From assembly GCF_001957135.1 (NCBI RefSeq), contig NZ_MPHK01000025.1, forward strand, positions 1 through 55,617: a DNA stretch of 55,617 bases, written 5' to 3'. Shown here in pieces: positions 43,679 to 53,059 of this stretch. The notes under the pieces were generated by a model. It was given only the letters and a program-made list of their open reading frames with translations. It did no database searches and was not told where the DNA came from. This DNA comes from Shewanella sp. UCD-KL21. GTDB taxonomy: Bacteria > Pseudomonadota > Gammaproteobacteria > Enterobacterales > Shewanellaceae. Both the position numbers and the translations under genes were made by a program. Position 1 is the stretch's first letter, and the number at the start of each line of letters is the position of its first letter.

Positions 43679-44632
43679 ATGGCGAACACGTTAGCTCAAC
43701 TAAAAGCACTAACCACAATCGTTGCTGATACCGGCGACATTGAAGCAATTAAACGCTACCAACCAGAAGACGCAACCACCAACCCTTCTCTAATTTTAAA
43801 AGCGGCGCAAATTCCTGAATATGCCCCATTAATTGATGATGCTATCGCTTGGGCAAAACAGCAGTCAAATGACACCACTCAGCAAGTTGAAGACGCAGGT
43901 GATAAATTAGCGGTCAACATCGGTGTAGAAATTCTTAAGATTGTTCCAGGCCGCATCTCAACAGAAGTCGATGCCAGACTTTCTTTTGATAAAGCAGGCT
44001 CTATCGAAAAAGCCCATAAGCTAATTAACCTATATCAAGCAGCTGGCATTGATAAATCTCGCATTCTGATCAAGTTAGCATCTACTTGGGAAGGGATCTG
44101 CGCAGCAAAAGAGCTTGAGCAACAAGGCATCAACTGTAACCTAACGCTATTATTTAGCTTTGCTCAAGCTAGAGCTTGTGCTGAAGCAGGTGTTTACCTT
44201 ATTTCGCCATTTGTTGGCCGTATTTTAGATTGGTATAAGAAAGACACAGGCCTTGATTACACTGCACAAACCGATCCTGGTGTGGTATCAGTAACCGATA
44301 TCTATAACTACTATAAGCTTCACGGCTATAACACAGTAGTTATGGGTGCAAGTTTCCGTAACACTGGCGAAATTATCGAGCTTGCAGGCTGTGACCGCCT
44401 AACGATTGGCCCTGCGCTATTAGAAGAGTTAGCCAATAGCGATACTGTTATTAGCCAAAAGCTAACACCTGCAACAACAACGGTTGCCGCACCAACACCA
44501 TTAACCGAAGCGCAGTTCCGTTGGGAATATAACCAAGACCCAATGGCTGTAGATAAACTTGCTGAAGGCATTCGCAACTTTGCCATCGACCAAGGTAAAC
44601 TTGAGGTTATGCTAAACGCAAAACTTAGCTAA
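43679..44632 (+). CDS. talB: Transaldolase
   Basis: 317 residues, the standard length for the TalB subgroup. DATTNPSLILKAA (about 31-43), the Schiff-base Lys in RILIKLASTWEG (about 132), NLTLLFSFAQARACAEAG and SPFVGRILDW are present. It moves a dihydroxyacetone unit between sugar phosphates in the pentose phosphate pathway. The ATG at 43679 is preceded by GAGAGGG; the open frame extends 27 codons further without homology. It is 17 bases ahead of pgi, so the two form an operon. Confidence 0.96.
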   Translation: MANTLAQLKALTTIVADTGDIEAIKRYQPEDATTNPSLILKAAQIPEYAPLIDDAIAWAKQQSNDTTQQVEDAGDKLAVNIGVEILKIVPGRISTEVDARLSFDKAGSIEKAHKLINLYQAAGIDKSRILIKLASTWEGICAAKELEQQGINCNLTLLFSFAQARACAEAGVYLISPFVGRILDWYKKDTGLDYTAQTDPGVVSVTDIYNYYKLHGYNTVVMGASFRNTGEIIELAGCDRLTIGPALLEELANSDTVISQKLTPATTTVAAPTPLTEAQFRWEYNQDPMAVDKLAEGIRNFAIDQGKLEVMLNAKLS

Positions 44633-44649
44633 TCAACGGAGTGATTTGC

Positions 44650-46287
44650 ATGACTAATTTAACTCAGAGTAATACTTGGCAGCAGCTAAAGAAAAATGCA
44701 GCAGCGCTTCCGCATATGCGGGAGCTATTTGCTAATGACCCTGACCGTTTTGAGAAAATGAGCCTTAAAAGCTGCGGTTTATTATTAGATTACTCTAAAA
44801 ACCGTATCGACAAGGAAGGCTTAGAATTATTGTTTGCATTAGCTGAAGAAACCAATTTATCAGCTAAGATTTCTGCCATGTTTAATGGCGATATTATCAA
44901 TAACACCGAAGGCCGTGCAGTATTACACACAGCCCTGAGAAGTAAGCCTGAGCAAGTGATTATGGCAGAAGGGGGGAATATCGTCCCTGAAGTGCAGCAA
45001 ACACTGGCAAAGATGACTCAGTTTGTTGCGTCTGTATCTCAAGGTGAATGGAAAGGTTACACCGGAAAAACCATTACTGATATTGTCAGTATCGGCATTG
45101 GTGGCTCTTTCCTTGGGCCTAAAATTGTCTCTCAAGCATTAAGGCCTTATTGGCAAAAAGGCCTTAATTGCCATTTTGTGGCTAACGTTGATGCAAGCTC
45201 TATTTGCGAAAAGCTTAAAAACTTAGATGCTGAAACAACCTTATTTGTTATGTCATCTAAGTCATTTGGCACCCAAGAAACACTGACCAATACCCTAAGC
45301 GCTAAAGACTGGTTCCTGAAGCAAGGTGGTAGCCAAGCCGATGTCGCCAAGCACTTTGTCGCGGTGACATCAAACGTTACTAAAGCGACTGAGTTTGGTA
45401 TTGATGCTGAAAATATTTTCCCGATGTGGGATTGGGTGGGCGGACGTTATTCATTATGGTCAGCCATTGGCTTACCAATAGCGTTATTAGTGGGTATGGA
45501 TAACTTCAAGCAACTGCTTGATGGTGCTCAGCAAATGGATCAACATTTTGCCCAAGCGCCACTTGAGCAAAATATGCCTGTGATTATGGGCATGTTATCA
45601 GTGCTTTATAGCAATTTTCATGATGCACAATCCCATGTAGTTTTGACCTATGATCATTATTTACGTGGTTTACCCGCTTACTTCCAGCAACTTGATATGG
45701 AAAGTAATGGTAAGTCGGTCATGCTTGATGGAACTCAGGTCGATTTCAATACCGGCCCGGTGATCTGGGGTGGTGAAGGCACCAATGGCCAACATGCATA
45801 TCACCAGTTGCTACATCAAGGTACTGCACTTATCCCTGCTGACTTTATTATGCCACTGCAAAGTCACAATCCATTAGGTGAACATCATAACCAGCTTGCT
45901 TCAAACTGCTTTGGCCAAACCCAAGCATTGATGCAAGGTCGCACTTATGAAGAAGCTTTAGCGGAATTAGCAGGCAAAGATACGCCTGATGCTGATAAAG
46001 CCCTTATTGCTAAGCACAAGACAATGGCAGGTAATAAGCCAAGCAATACCTTATTAATGGATAAGCTGACTCCAACGACCTTAGGTTCGTTAATTGCCTT
46101 ATATGAACACCGCACTTTTGTGCAAGGTGCAATATGGCAAATTAACTCTTTTGACCAATGGGGTGTTGAATTAGGTAAAGTCCTTGGCAACGATGTTCTA
46201 GACCGCATCGGCGCCGAAAATGATGCTACAGAGCTTGATAGCTCCAGTAATTCATTAATTAATTTATACCGCCAAGGTCAGATTTAA
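44650..46287 (+). CDS. pgi: Glucose-6-phosphate isomerase
   Basis: 545 residues, normal for the enzyme. IGIGGSFLGPKI, the signature DWVGGRYSLWSAIGLPIAL, the Glu in MESNGKSV and the catalytic Lys/His region HRTFVQGAIWQINSFDQWGVELGK are present. It interconverts glucose-6-phosphate and fructose-6-phosphate; the latter is also the end product of the nag pathway encoded here. The ATG at 44650 follows GGAG by eight bases; a GTG three codons earlier is not needed. Confidence 0.97.
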   Translation: MTNLTQSNTWQQLKKNAAALPHMRELFANDPDRFEKMSLKSCGLLLDYSKNRIDKEGLELLFALAEETNLSAKISAMFNGDIINNTEGRAVLHTALRSKPEQVIMAEGGNIVPEVQQTLAKMTQFVASVSQGEWKGYTGKTITDIVSIGIGGSFLGPKIVSQALRPYWQKGLNCHFVANVDASSICEKLKNLDAETTLFVMSSKSFGTQETLTNTLSAKDWFLKQGGSQADVAKHFVAVTSNVTKATEFGIDAENIFPMWDWVGGRYSLWSAIGLPIALLVGMDNFKQLLDGAQQMDQHFAQAPLEQNMPVIMGMLSVLYSNFHDAQSHVVLTYDHYLRGLPAYFQQLDMESNGKSVMLDGTQVDFNTGPVIWGGEGTNGQHAYHQLLHQGTALIPADFIMPLQSHNPLGEHHNQLASNCFGQTQALMQGRTYEEALAELAGKDTPDADKALIAKHKTMAGNKPSNTLLMDKLTPTTLGSLIALYEHRTFVQGAIWQINSFDQWGVELGKVLGNDVLDRIGAENDATELDSSSNSLINLYRQGQI

Positions 46288-46295
46288 ACACTAAC

Positions 46296-46319
46296 AAGCC
46301 AGCGTCAGCTGGCTTTTTT
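46296..46319 (+). terminator. Terminator of talB-pgi
   Basis: AAGCCAGC/GCTGGCTT with a GTCA loop and T6. Confidence 0.85.
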
Positions 46320-46484
46320 ATATACAGTTAGCCTACCTTTCAGCACAAGCCTCTAAATACACTGATCAAACTTCATCAAAGCGTCAAGCCCCGTTAACAT
46401 AAATGAAACATAGTTGTTGCATTCTAGTGACAGAATATGATATTTATTTGAATAGAGACATCATAATAACAAGGGAGGTTTACC

Positions 46485-46670
46485 ATGGATCGTTTAGACT
46501 ATGGTGGTGCGCTAGACCAAGTTGTTGAAAGACCAACTCGCTCAAAAAGCTCAAATAAAAAACGTAAATGGCGAGAAATAGAGGCGTTAAAGGATAAACA
46601 GCGCTTACTTAAGGAACTTCAAGACATTGACACAAGTTTCGATTTTGATTTCGATGCCATGCCATTGTAA
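46485..46670 (+). CDS. DUF3545-family small protein
   Basis: 61 residues. A basic centre (RSKSSNKKRKWREIEALKDKQRLLKEL) is followed by an acidic Phe/Asp tail (FDFDFDAMPL). The family is found in Shewanella, Vibrio and relatives and has no assigned function. A strong ribosome binding site (GGGAGG) precedes the ATG, and a good terminator follows at 46712-46738, which supports it as a real single gene. Confidence 0.82.
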   Translation: MDRLDYGGALDQVVERPTRSKSSNKKRKWREIEALKDKQRLLKELQDIDTSFDFDFDAMPL

Positions 46671-46711
46671 GCAAGATAACTAACTGAATAGTTATTCAAA
46701 GGTCTATCTAT

Positions 46712-46738
46712 AAAAAGAGCGCTTATAGCGCTCTTTTT
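46712..46738 (+). terminator. Terminator of the DUF3545 gene
   Basis: AAAAAGAGCGC/GCGCTCTTTTT with a TTATA loop; it works in both directions and also faces the end of the hemerythrin gene. Confidence 0.85.
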
Positions 46739-46791
46739 AATGCTGCTAACTCGCTATCATTCACCCTTTAGGCGAGATAACACAGAGTCAG

Positions 46792-47346
46792 CTACTGTGG
46801 TTCAACTTCGGCAATATGCTCTTTGAGCTCTTCAAAGATATTATCATCACTGTCGTTAAATAACGGATCATCAACTAAACGCTGCTCACATTGTTGCCAT
46901 ATATTATCCCAATCACTGGCCTGCATTTGCTTAGCAAACAGAGGAAATAACTCTTTTTCTTCATATTGCATATGTGCCGTTTGGATTTCAACATAGGCTT
47001 TTAAGTCGGAAACCAACTTTTCTCGGGAAATCACCACATCTGAAAGGATCAAATTCAGACTATACATCAATGCACCAGATGACTCTGCGAGACCGCTATG
47101 TTCATCATGAAGTCTGGTCGTGCTAGGGCTAGGAAAGTGCTTAACAAAGTAGTCAAAGGTAATATCTTCTACCGGGTGGTGACTATGCTCAGCATATACC
47201 TGCATATATTCGACAACATCACGAATAAGCGCAAAATTAACTGATTCACCCTGGGAAAGTTTGTGATTTTTCTTGGCTAGAATATTCAATAATATGGCTA
47301 TGTGTTTGTGATCATTCATTAGCCTTTTAAGTATCATCTTCTCCAT
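46792..47346 (-). CDS. Hemerythrin HHE-domain protein
   Basis: 184 residues. An all-helical hemerythrin domain with the di-iron ligands in NDHKH (about 12-16), EHSHHPVED, HDEHSG and HMQYEEKELFP. Such single-domain cytoplasmic proteins bind oxygen or nitric oxide, or handle iron under nitrosative stress. The ATG at 47346 has AAGGA nine bases upstream. A palindrome of CRP/FNR type lies 74-91 bases upstream, suggesting control by such a regulator. Confidence 0.88.
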   Translation of the reverse strand: MEKMILKRLMNDHKHIAILLNILAKKNHKLSQGESVNFALIRDVVEYMQVYAEHSHHPVEDITFDYFVKHFPSPSTTRLHDEHSGLAESSGALMYSLNLILSDVVISREKLVSDLKAYVEIQTAHMQYEEKELFPLFAKQMQASDWDNIWQQCEQRLVDDPLFNDSDDNIFEELKEHIAEVEPQ

Positions 47347-47419
47347 TACCACAATTCCTTCATGTCTAAAAAGTTAAAACGACTAGTATTATCAATCTAC
47401 ACTATGGATTGCACAGATG

Positions 47420-47437
47420 TTATGACCGAGATCATAA
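47420..47437 (-). promoter_or_regulatory. CRP/FNR-type palindrome upstream of the hemerythrin gene
   Basis: TTATGACCGAGATCATAA has perfect TTATGA/TCATAA arms with TGA-N6-TCA spacing, the geometry used by CRP/FNR-family proteins. The arms match neither CRP (TGTGA) nor FNR (TTGAT) exactly, so the factor is uncertain. Confidence 0.5.
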
Positions 47438-47474
47438 AATACAAATTTGAAACATTCGGATGAGTTTAAATAAC

Positions 47475-47497
47475 AAAAAAGCACCCTAAGGTGCTTT
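47475..47497 (-). terminator. Terminator of thrABC
   Basis: AAAGCACC/GGTGCTTT (47478-47485/47490-47497) with a CTAA loop and an A-run that reads as a T-run on the minus strand, 24 bases past thrC. Confidence 0.82.
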
Positions 47498-47520
47498 AGT
47501 AAGCTGATATTAAAGCTTTA

Positions 47521-48804
47521 TTATTTAAGAATGTTAAATAAGTGCTCTTTAAGCTGGGTAAAATCAGCGCTCAGCTCTGCTGATAAAATCGGCTTATTCA
47601 CTACAGCTTCAAGCTCTGGGGGTAATGGTAAATCGATTTGTAATTGCACATCGACCACATCTTTAAATTTCGCTGGATGTGCCGTTCCTAAGAAAATACC
47701 GGTTTCGCCACTTTTAAGCTCATCAGATAAAGCTTGTGCGGCAATCGCGGCATGGGGCTCAGATTGATAACCGAGCTGATATAACTCTTTTAACGCCGCA
47801 GTTGTTTGCGCTTCATTAAGCGCCACCCCTGTAATAGACGATAACGGCCAATTTAACGCCTCGCAAATGGCTTCGACTCTTGGCCAGTTTGATGGCTCAG
47901 ACACATCCATCGCATTAGACATAGTCGCCACTGTAGTATTTGGAGCCCAATCACCTGCAGCAAGGTAACGTGGCACAGTATCATTTGAGTTAGTCGCCGC
48001 AATAAAGCGCTTAATAGGTAAGCCCATAGCCTTGGCAAATAAACCTGCGGTTAAATTACCAAAGTTACCGCTAGGCACTGACAGCACAATCTCAGCGCTG
48101 CTGGTTTGCTTCATTTGCGCTACCGCTTCAAAATAGTAACAAATTTGCGCCAATAACCGACTAATATTGATTGAGTTCGCCGAGTTTAAGTGCAGCCCAT
48201 CACGGACATCACTATCATCAAAGGCCTGCTTAACCAGTGTTTGGCAAGCATCAAAATCTGACGTGACTGCAACAGTATGAATATTCTTACCTAGAGTGGT
48301 AAACATCTTCTCTTGTAGCTCACTGATTTTTCCTTTGGGGTACATCACCACCACTTGCACAGCGTCAAGGCCAAAGAAAGCATCTGCCACCGCCGCGCCA
48401 GTATCCCCAGAGGTCGCCGTCAAAATAGTGAGCTTTTCATCTCCTGCTAGCAAGTTAACGCACTGCGCCATAAAGCGCGCGCCAAAATCTTTAAAAGCTA
48501 ATGTCGGGCCGTGAAATAACTCTAGGCAAGCGCGTGTTTCATCGGCTTTAACTAAAGGCACATCAAAAGTGAATGCTGCATTAACTAACTCATTAACTTT
48601 ATCTTGACCAATTTCATCAGCAAGCCAAGCCCCTAAAATACGCTGACTTCTTGCAACAAAAGGTAACGCGAGTAGCTCATCGATATTATCAAGCACAGGA
48701 ATAGATTTTGGAAAGAACAACCCTCTATCTTTACCTAAACCTAATTTTACCGCTTCACTAAAACTGACCACTTGTGATGGGTGCTTTAAATTATATAATT
48801 CCAT
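47521..48804 (-). CDS. thrC: Threonine synthase
   Basis: 427 residues. A pyridoxal-phosphate enzyme with the Lys in LAFKDFGARFM (about 108). TATSGDTGAAVADAF and VPSGNFGNLTAG bind the phosphate. It converts O-phosphohomoserine to threonine. Last gene of thrABC, 32 bases after thrB. Confidence 0.96.
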   Translation of the reverse strand: MELYNLKHPSQVVSFSEAVKLGLGKDRGLFFPKSIPVLDNIDELLALPFVARSQRILGAWLADEIGQDKVNELVNAAFTFDVPLVKADETRACLELFHGPTLAFKDFGARFMAQCVNLLAGDEKLTILTATSGDTGAAVADAFFGLDAVQVVVMYPKGKISELQEKMFTTLGKNIHTVAVTSDFDACQTLVKQAFDDSDVRDGLHLNSANSINISRLLAQICYYFEAVAQMKQTSSAEIVLSVPSGNFGNLTAGLFAKAMGLPIKRFIAATNSNDTVPRYLAAGDWAPNTTVATMSNAMDVSEPSNWPRVEAICEALNWPLSSITGVALNEAQTTAALKELYQLGYQSEPHAAIAAQALSDELKSGETGIFLGTAHPAKFKDVVDVQLQIDLPLPPELEAVVNKPILSAELSADFTQLKEHLFNILK

Positions 48805-48836
48805 TTCTAAATGCCTTTAAAATTAAAATGTGGTGA

Positions 48837-49793
48837 CTAAACTCGACGCGTACCTTGCTCATCAAGTTGACAGACATGGGCAAACCCACCAGCCTGTGAT
48901 AAATAATGCTGCTCTAACCATGCTTTAGCAGCTTCAGCAGTTTCTAGATTATCGGTTACAGAAAACAGCGTTGGGCCACTTCCTGATATGCCGGTGGTTA
49001 ACATGCCTAACGTTTCAAGCTCTGCGCGCGCATGGCTATAACCGGGAATCGCATCGGCGCGATAAGGCTCAGCCATCACATCCTTTAACACGCTAATAGC
49101 AAGCTTTGGATCTTGCTGATAGCTTGCATGCACAAATGCACTTAAATGACGGCCAAAATCGATGGCTACCGCTTTATCATATTGCGGTGGTAATAAGTCG
49201 CGCATCTTGGCCGTTGACAGTGAAATCCCCGGGTAGGCCACCACCCAATACCATTGTTTAAACGTAGGAATACTAGCGCACACCTTATTGGGTGTATTTA
49301 GCATCAACTGCATGCCGCCTAAATAACAAGGGGCAACATTATCAAAATGGACACTGCCTGAAATCTTACCTTCAAACTCACCCATTAAGAGCAATAACGC
49401 TTGCTCATCAAAAGGTTGCTCGAAGTGCTCATTTAGCGCATAAAGTGCGGCAACCACTGAGCTTGCACTAGACCCAAGCCCGCTGCCAACAGGCAAGTTT
49501 TTCTCTAAACAAATCGCCACACCTTGTTTCGCATTGAGTTTTTCAACAAAAAACACAGCACATTGATAGACGATATTCTGTTTACCATCTTCTGGTAGCT
49601 TATGCGCCCATGGGCCCGTTTGAGAATAATGAACGCCAGCATCAGCTGCTTCAATCATCACTCTGTCACCCAGTAAACTGCCATCAATTGGCGCAAGCGC
49701 AGCGCCGAGTAAATCAAACCCAACACCGACATTACCCATTGAAGCAGGCGCATAAACAGTTATCGCTTTATCTGAAGTGACTTGTTTGCTCAT
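48837..49793 (-). CDS. thrB: Homoserine kinase
   Basis: 318 residues of the GHMP kinase family. The ATP loop is LPVGSGLGSSASSVVAAL (about 96-113), the N-terminus YAPASMGNVGVGFDLLG is typical of ThrB, and the C-terminal ISGSGPTLF is present. It phosphorylates homoserine. Its ATG overlaps the thrA stop codon (ATGA), so translation is coupled. Confidence 0.96.
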   Translation of the reverse strand: MSKQVTSDKAITVYAPASMGNVGVGFDLLGAALAPIDGSLLGDRVMIEAADAGVHYSQTGPWAHKLPEDGKQNIVYQCAVFFVEKLNAKQGVAICLEKNLPVGSGLGSSASSVVAALYALNEHFEQPFDEQALLLLMGEFEGKISGSVHFDNVAPCYLGGMQLMLNTPNKVCASIPTFKQWYWVVAYPGISLSTAKMRDLLPPQYDKAVAIDFGRHLSAFVHASYQQDPKLAISVLKDVMAEPYRADAIPGYSHARAELETLGMLTTGISGSGPTLFSVTDNLETAEAAKAWLEQHYLSQAGGFAHVCQLDEQGTRRV

Positions 49794-52258
49794 AGCCCCA
49801 CCTCACGAGTCCAGTTTAATGTTCTTAATACATCCGCAAACGCGCCAGCTGCCGTCACATCAGTCCCTGCGCCATAACCCCTTAATACAAAAGGAATAGG
49901 CTGATAATAACGGCTGTAAAATGCCAGCGCATTCTCACCGCCTTTTACGCTGTATAACGGATCTGATGAATCAACCTCTACAATACGCACATGACACTTA
50001 CCCGCTTCAATCTGGCCCACATAACGCAGTACTTTACCTTCAGCTTTTGCCGATTCAACTCGCGCACTGACTTGTGCATCAAGTTGCGGTAAACGATTCA
50101 TAAAGGTGTCTACATCGCCTGAATCATCAAACGAGCTTGGCAGAACAGATTCAACATTAATATCATCAAGCTCTAATGGCATGCCCACTTCACGAGCAAG
50201 AATTAGTACTTTTCGCGCCACATCCAAACCACTTAAATCTTCACGAGGATCTGGCTCTGTAAAACACTTATCACGAGCGATTGAGGTGGCCTCTGATAAG
50301 CTCATACCTTCATCTAACATACCGAATATATAAGATAATGAACCAGATAAGATCCCATTAAATCGCTGTAACTTATCACCTGCATATAGCAGTTTCTTTA
50401 AGTTATCAATTACTGGCAGGCCAGCACCTACGGTTGTTTCATACAAGAATTGTCTGCGCTGCAATAACGCCGTGCTGCGCAATTGTTGGTAGTAAGCATA
50501 ATCACGGGTATTGGCTTTCTTATTCGGGGTGACGACATGGTAGCCAGCATTCATTACATCAAGATAACGATCTGAAACCAACTCACTTGAAGTACAGTCA
50601 ACCAACACCGGATTTAGTAATTGTTGCTCTTTACCCCATGCCAGCATCTTTGCAAGATCATAGCTTGTGTCGCTATCAGCCAATAAAGCCTGCCAATTAT
50701 TTAAATCTAGCCCTGCACTGCTTAGAAGCATTTTACGAGAATTGGCAATGCCACATACTCGCATCGTGATATGTTGCTCTTTTAACATCGATGCTTGTTG
50801 TTTGATTTGCTCTAATAAACCTGCGCCGACATTACCGCTACCCACTAAAAACACATCTAAATACTGCTGAACATCAAAAAAGGCTTGATGACAGGCGGCA
50901 ATGGCGTGCTTGGTTTTACGCTGCTCAATCACAGTAGAAATTGAACGTTCAGATGAGCCTTGGGCAATTGCGATAATATTAACGCTAGCTTTAGCTAATG
51001 CACTGAAAAACTTAGCCGCGGCGCCTTTATGGGTTTTCATGCCATCACCGATAAGTGACACAATCGCTAAATCTTGTCTTAATTCGATAGACTCGAGTAA
51101 TTCTGATTGGATTTCTAATTCAAATTCAACTTCTAATGCGTGTTTTGCTTTATAAGCTTCATCAGAGTTAACACAAAAGCTAATACTGTATTCAGACGAG
51201 CTTTGAGTGATTAATGAAACTGAAATGCCGCTTCGGGAAATCGCTTCTAGAGTTCGACTCGCCATGCCCACCATCCCCTTCATGCCAGGGCCTGAAATGT
51301 TGAACATCGTTTGCTCGTCAAGGTTAGAAATAGCCTTAACTTGTAAGCCAGTTTTGTCAGGTTGATTAGACACTAATGTGCCAGGTGCTGAAGGGTTAAA
51401 GCTATTTTTGATATAGCAAGGTATATGATATTGAGCAATTGGGGCAATTGTTTTGGGATGCAGTACCTTAGCCCCAAAGTATGAAAGCTCCATGGCTTCT
51501 TGATAGCTCAGTTGCTCCAGTAATTTAGCATCTAACACCACTCGTGGATCAGTGTTATACACCCCATCAACATCGGTCCAGATTTCACAGCTTGATGCAT
51601 CAAGACAAGCCGCTAAAACCGCTGCAGAGTAATCAGAGCCATTTCGCCCTAAAGTCACTGTTTTACCTTGCTCATTAGCAGCAGTAAAACCTGGCATAAT
51701 CCATACCCGTGCTTCATTTAATGCAACCGCAGCAAAACGCGGCTTGCTTTCATTGATATCAACAATAGATTCAAGTGGCTTACCATGGGCTAAGAATAAT
51801 TTTCTTGGGTCAAACTGCGCAGCGGTAAGTGATTTTGCCAGCATCACTTGTTCCATTAAGGCAGCCGACAAACGCTCCCCAGAGACGATAACCTGCGCTT
51901 GAACATGATCGGGGCATTCGTTAAGCAACTTTATTCCAGTGACCTTGTCATTCCAGTCAGCTAATTGCAGCGCCAGCTTTTGATCCAGTAGCGCTTTTTG
52001 CTGCGGTGAAATTAACGCTTGTTCAGCGTCACTAAAAAGACCACTAAAAACCGACTCAATATGGGCTAATACCGCTGCGTAGTCTTGATTGGTTTGTGCC
52101 AGACTCACTAACTCTAACAAGGCGTTGGTAACAGTTGCAGGCGCTGATAACACAGTCGCAATAGCCTCTTCAGCAGCAGCCTGTTCAATAATGTCTGCTG
52201 CCATCAAAAAACGTTGCCAATTGGCTAACGAGGTTCCACCAAATTTCATCACTTTCAT
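49790..52258 (-). CDS. thrA: Bifunctional aspartokinase I / homoserine dehydrogenase I
   Basis: 822 residues. The aspartokinase domain (about 1-290) starts MKVMKFGGTSLANW. Two ACT regulatory modules follow (about 310-450), then the homoserine dehydrogenase (from about 468) with the NAD(P) motif VGSGNVGAGLLEQ, TPNKKAN and the substrate region AGLPVIDNL. It catalyses the first and third steps from aspartate to threonine and is expected to be inhibited by threonine through the ACT modules. The ATG at 52258 is set by homology; the frame runs upstream through the attenuator and is not coding there. Confidence 0.97.
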   Translation of the reverse strand: MKVMKFGGTSLANWQRFLMAADIIEQAAAEEAIATVLSAPATVTNALLELVSLAQTNQDYAAVLAHIESVFSGLFSDAEQALISPQQKALLDQKLALQLADWNDKVTGIKLLNECPDHVQAQVIVSGERLSAALMEQVMLAKSLTAAQFDPRKLFLAHGKPLESIVDINESKPRFAAVALNEARVWIMPGFTAANEQGKTVTLGRNGSDYSAAVLAACLDASSCEIWTDVDGVYNTDPRVVLDAKLLEQLSYQEAMELSYFGAKVLHPKTIAPIAQYHIPCYIKNSFNPSAPGTLVSNQPDKTGLQVKAISNLDEQTMFNISGPGMKGMVGMASRTLEAISRSGISVSLITQSSSEYSISFCVNSDEAYKAKHALEVEFELEIQSELLESIELRQDLAIVSLIGDGMKTHKGAAAKFFSALAKASVNIIAIAQGSSERSISTVIEQRKTKHAIAACHQAFFDVQQYLDVFLVGSGNVGAGLLEQIKQQASMLKEQHITMRVCGIANSRKMLLSSAGLDLNNWQALLADSDTSYDLAKMLAWGKEQQLLNPVLVDCTSSELVSDRYLDVMNAGYHVVTPNKKANTRDYAYYQQLRSTALLQRRQFLYETTVGAGLPVIDNLKKLLYAGDKLQRFNGILSGSLSYIFGMLDEGMSLSEATSIARDKCFTEPDPREDLSGLDVARKVLILAREVGMPLELDDINVESVLPSSFDDSGDVDTFMNRLPQLDAQVSARVESAKAEGKVLRYVGQIEAGKCHVRIVEVDSSDPLYSVKGGENALAFYSRYYQPIPFVLRGYGAGTDVTAAGAFADVLRTLNWTREVGL

Positions 52259-52304
52259 ATTCTTCTCCCTTAACTCGCTAGCACTAAATATTAATTTTAA
52301 ATCT

Positions 52305-52344
52305 GAAAACAAAAAGCCCGCTTCTTTGTGGGAAGCGGGCTTTT
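52305..52344 (-). terminator. thr operon attenuator terminator
   Basis: A 13-bp GC-rich stem (52312-52324/52332-52344; AAAAGCCCGCTTC and its complement) is followed on the minus strand by TTTTTGTTTT. It lies between the leader peptide and thrA. Confidence 0.9.
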
Positions 52345-52367
52345 CGTTATAAATCTTTAGGGTGTAA

Positions 52368-52442
52368 TCAGCCCGCCCCCACAATGTTAATTGTGGTGGT
52401 TGTAATAATGGTAACTACAACATGGTTAACGGATTTCATCAT
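52368..52442 (-). CDS. thrL: thr operon leader peptide
   Basis: 24 codons starting MMKSVN and containing the regulatory run TIITTTTINI, i.e. five Thr and four Ile among ten residues, then ending IVGAG. When threonyl- or isoleucyl-tRNA is short the ribosome stalls here and the attenuator hairpin at 52305-52344 does not form, so thrABC is transcribed. Only the second of the two ATGs may be used. A TTGACA on the minus strand at 52506-52511 is a plausible -35 box of the operon promoter. Confidence 0.92.
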   Translation of the reverse strand: MMKSVNHVVVTIITTTTINIVGAG

Positions 52443-53059
52443 TACACTCGATTTAATATGTGTTTGTTTTGAATTGATAACAGAATTGCTTTTTTTAAGG
52501 TAAGTTGTCAACCCCTAATTGGTGGTTTATTTTTAAGCACTCGATTGATAACAAGCAAAATCACTGCTGAAATCACAATATTCGCAGCTCTCACACTATA
52601 AAATGCCTCCAAAACAGCTTTTAAAGTATGTTAACGTAAACGTAACCCACAATAGGTAAGAAATTATAAAAGCTTATAACTCATGAGCTTACTACTATTT
52701 TGATTTTTAGGTGGTTATTCAAAAGCGCCAAAAACCTTCTTGCATTAAATTTCAGTGCCTAAGCACTAAAAATAGCATTTTAATAAACATGGCAGCGCAA
52801 ACCACCATGAAAATGATTCATCTAATCTATTTAAAAACAATGGCCTGTGTACTGCGCGTAAATTTAGTCACAGCAACAATAGCAAAAACATCCTTTGCAA
52901 AAGGATAAGTAACCGGATGCGCCGCGAGTTAAAGCAAATGTCAGCCAGCGAGATACTTGATTTAAAAACATGTGATTGAATAAGCAAAAGCTGATACAAA
53001 TTATCGCGACTTTGTAAAAACAATAGTATTATGCCGCCACATTCAGAATTGGAGTCGTT
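52443..53059. other. Non-coding stretch between the thr leader and slyD
   Basis: It holds the divergent promoters of thrLABC (TTGACA at 52506-52511, minus) and slyD. The middle (about 52600-53000) has short open frames on both strands without ribosome sites or recognisable sequence. I see nothing else. Confidence 0.6.
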
